From positions 1 to 64,000 of the forward strand of contig NZ_JAJENU010000517.1 in assembly GCF_035615495.1 (NCBI RefSeq): a stretch of DNA of 64,000 nucleotides. The letters run 5' to 3'. Each line of letters starts with the position of its first letter. The stretch's first letter is position 1. Below are positions 63,876 to 64,000 of this stretch, piece by piece. The translations under genes and the position numbers were made by a program. Origin of the DNA: Limnospira sp035615495 (GTDB lineage: Bacteria; Cyanobacteriota; Cyanobacteriia; Cyanobacteriales; Microcoleaceae). The notes under the pieces were generated by a model. That model saw nothing but the letters and a program-made list of their open reading frames with translations, did not search any database and was not told the DNA's origin.

Positions 63876-64000
63876 TCAGATCCGGCTATTTGCCCACTCC
63901 CCTTCAGTTCCCGACTCCCGACTCCCGACTCCCGACTCCCCATTCAAAGCGGGGAGGCGGACGTGGAAACAGGTTCCGACGCCCAATTGGCTGGTGACGG
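63876..64000 (-). CDS. C-terminal end of a histidine kinase (partial)
   Basis: A minus-strand frame enters from the right edge: VTSQLGVGTCFHVRLPALNG, then ESGVGSRESGTEGEWANSRI and a stop at 63876-63878. The L-G-x-G-T-x-F-x-V-x-L-P pattern is the standard end of a HATPase domain of sensor kinases. The last 20 residues come from four GGAGTCG heptamer repeats and adjacent DNA, so the repeat has extended the C-terminus. The rest of the gene lies outside the window. Confidence 0.72.
   Translation of the reverse strand, partial: VTSQLGVGTCFHVRLPALNGESGVGSRESGTEGEWANSRI

Overview
The window looks like chromosome from a filamentous, Oscillatoriales-type cyanobacterium. The octamer GCGATCGC (HIP1) recurs throughout. 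Intergenic spaces carry heptameric short tandem repeats (CCTATTG, CTACACC, GGAATAG, GGAGTCG). Several families are typical of the phylum: a DUF3082 gene beside ispE, a DUF4330 protein, an NtcB-like LysR regulator, B12-dependent MetH and Uma2. I saw no tRNA, rRNA or CRISPR array. No intact insertion sequence is present, although position 1 may lie at an IS200/IS605-type end.

Layout. 0.7-5.8 kb: two convergent genes with AAA_35-like (STAND-type) ATPase domains, one with an N-terminal vMAP-like helix-turn-helix and one with a long WD40 propeller region. 6-9.8 kb: divergent icd and pckA, the 2-oxoglutarate and PEP/oxaloacetate nodes. 10-13.7 kb: hisI-cysS, then an Rrf2 regulator just upstream of cysK. 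14-17.2 kb: a tight SDR-SDR-FMO operon. 17.3-20 kb: a BCCT osmolyte transporter followed by a tandem universal stress protein. 20.8-27 kb: thiO, a membrane protein, a K+ channel overlapping an ammonium transporter with a signalling-type tail, and an NtcB-like regulator. 27.3-31.8 kb: SRPBCC and CPXCG proteins, an ArsP-type permease, DUF3082, ispE and rsmA.

31.8-34.1 kb is a decayed island bounded by copies of one composite repeat. It holds a RelE-type toxin-antitoxin pair and a headless NB-ARC remnant. 34.2-38.6 kb: Uma2, an MBL-fold protein with a degenerate metal motif, a ChW-like repeat protein, rpsF and a coiled-coil protein. 38.7-41.8 kb: a CheY-CheC-hybrid kinase operon. 42.3 kb: a probable R-S-ExE mono-ADP-ribosyltransferase. 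43.1-46.5 kb: a GlpA/FAD-oxidoreductase/DUF1667 cluster. 47.7-52.2 kb: a very large CBS-GAF hybrid kinase. 53.4-59.6 kb: a secreted cyclase, a broken VapC-type toxin, metH and speE. 59.9-64 kb: an exported TPR protein, then an operon for an exported rubrerythrin lipoprotein, a Rieske protein and a duplicated PepSY-type membrane protein. The C-terminus of another kinase lies at the right edge.

The most notable signals are: the exported rubrerythrin/Rieske/PepSY module; the solitary ADP-ribosyltransferase; the K+ channel with an altered selectivity filter fused by overlap to Amt; an intergenic repeat translated in frame inside cysS, plus short tandem repeats forming protein tails elsewhere; and the repeat-bounded toxin-antitoxin island. 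Coordinates and motifs come from direct reading. Family names rest on remembered family signatures, with no database search.
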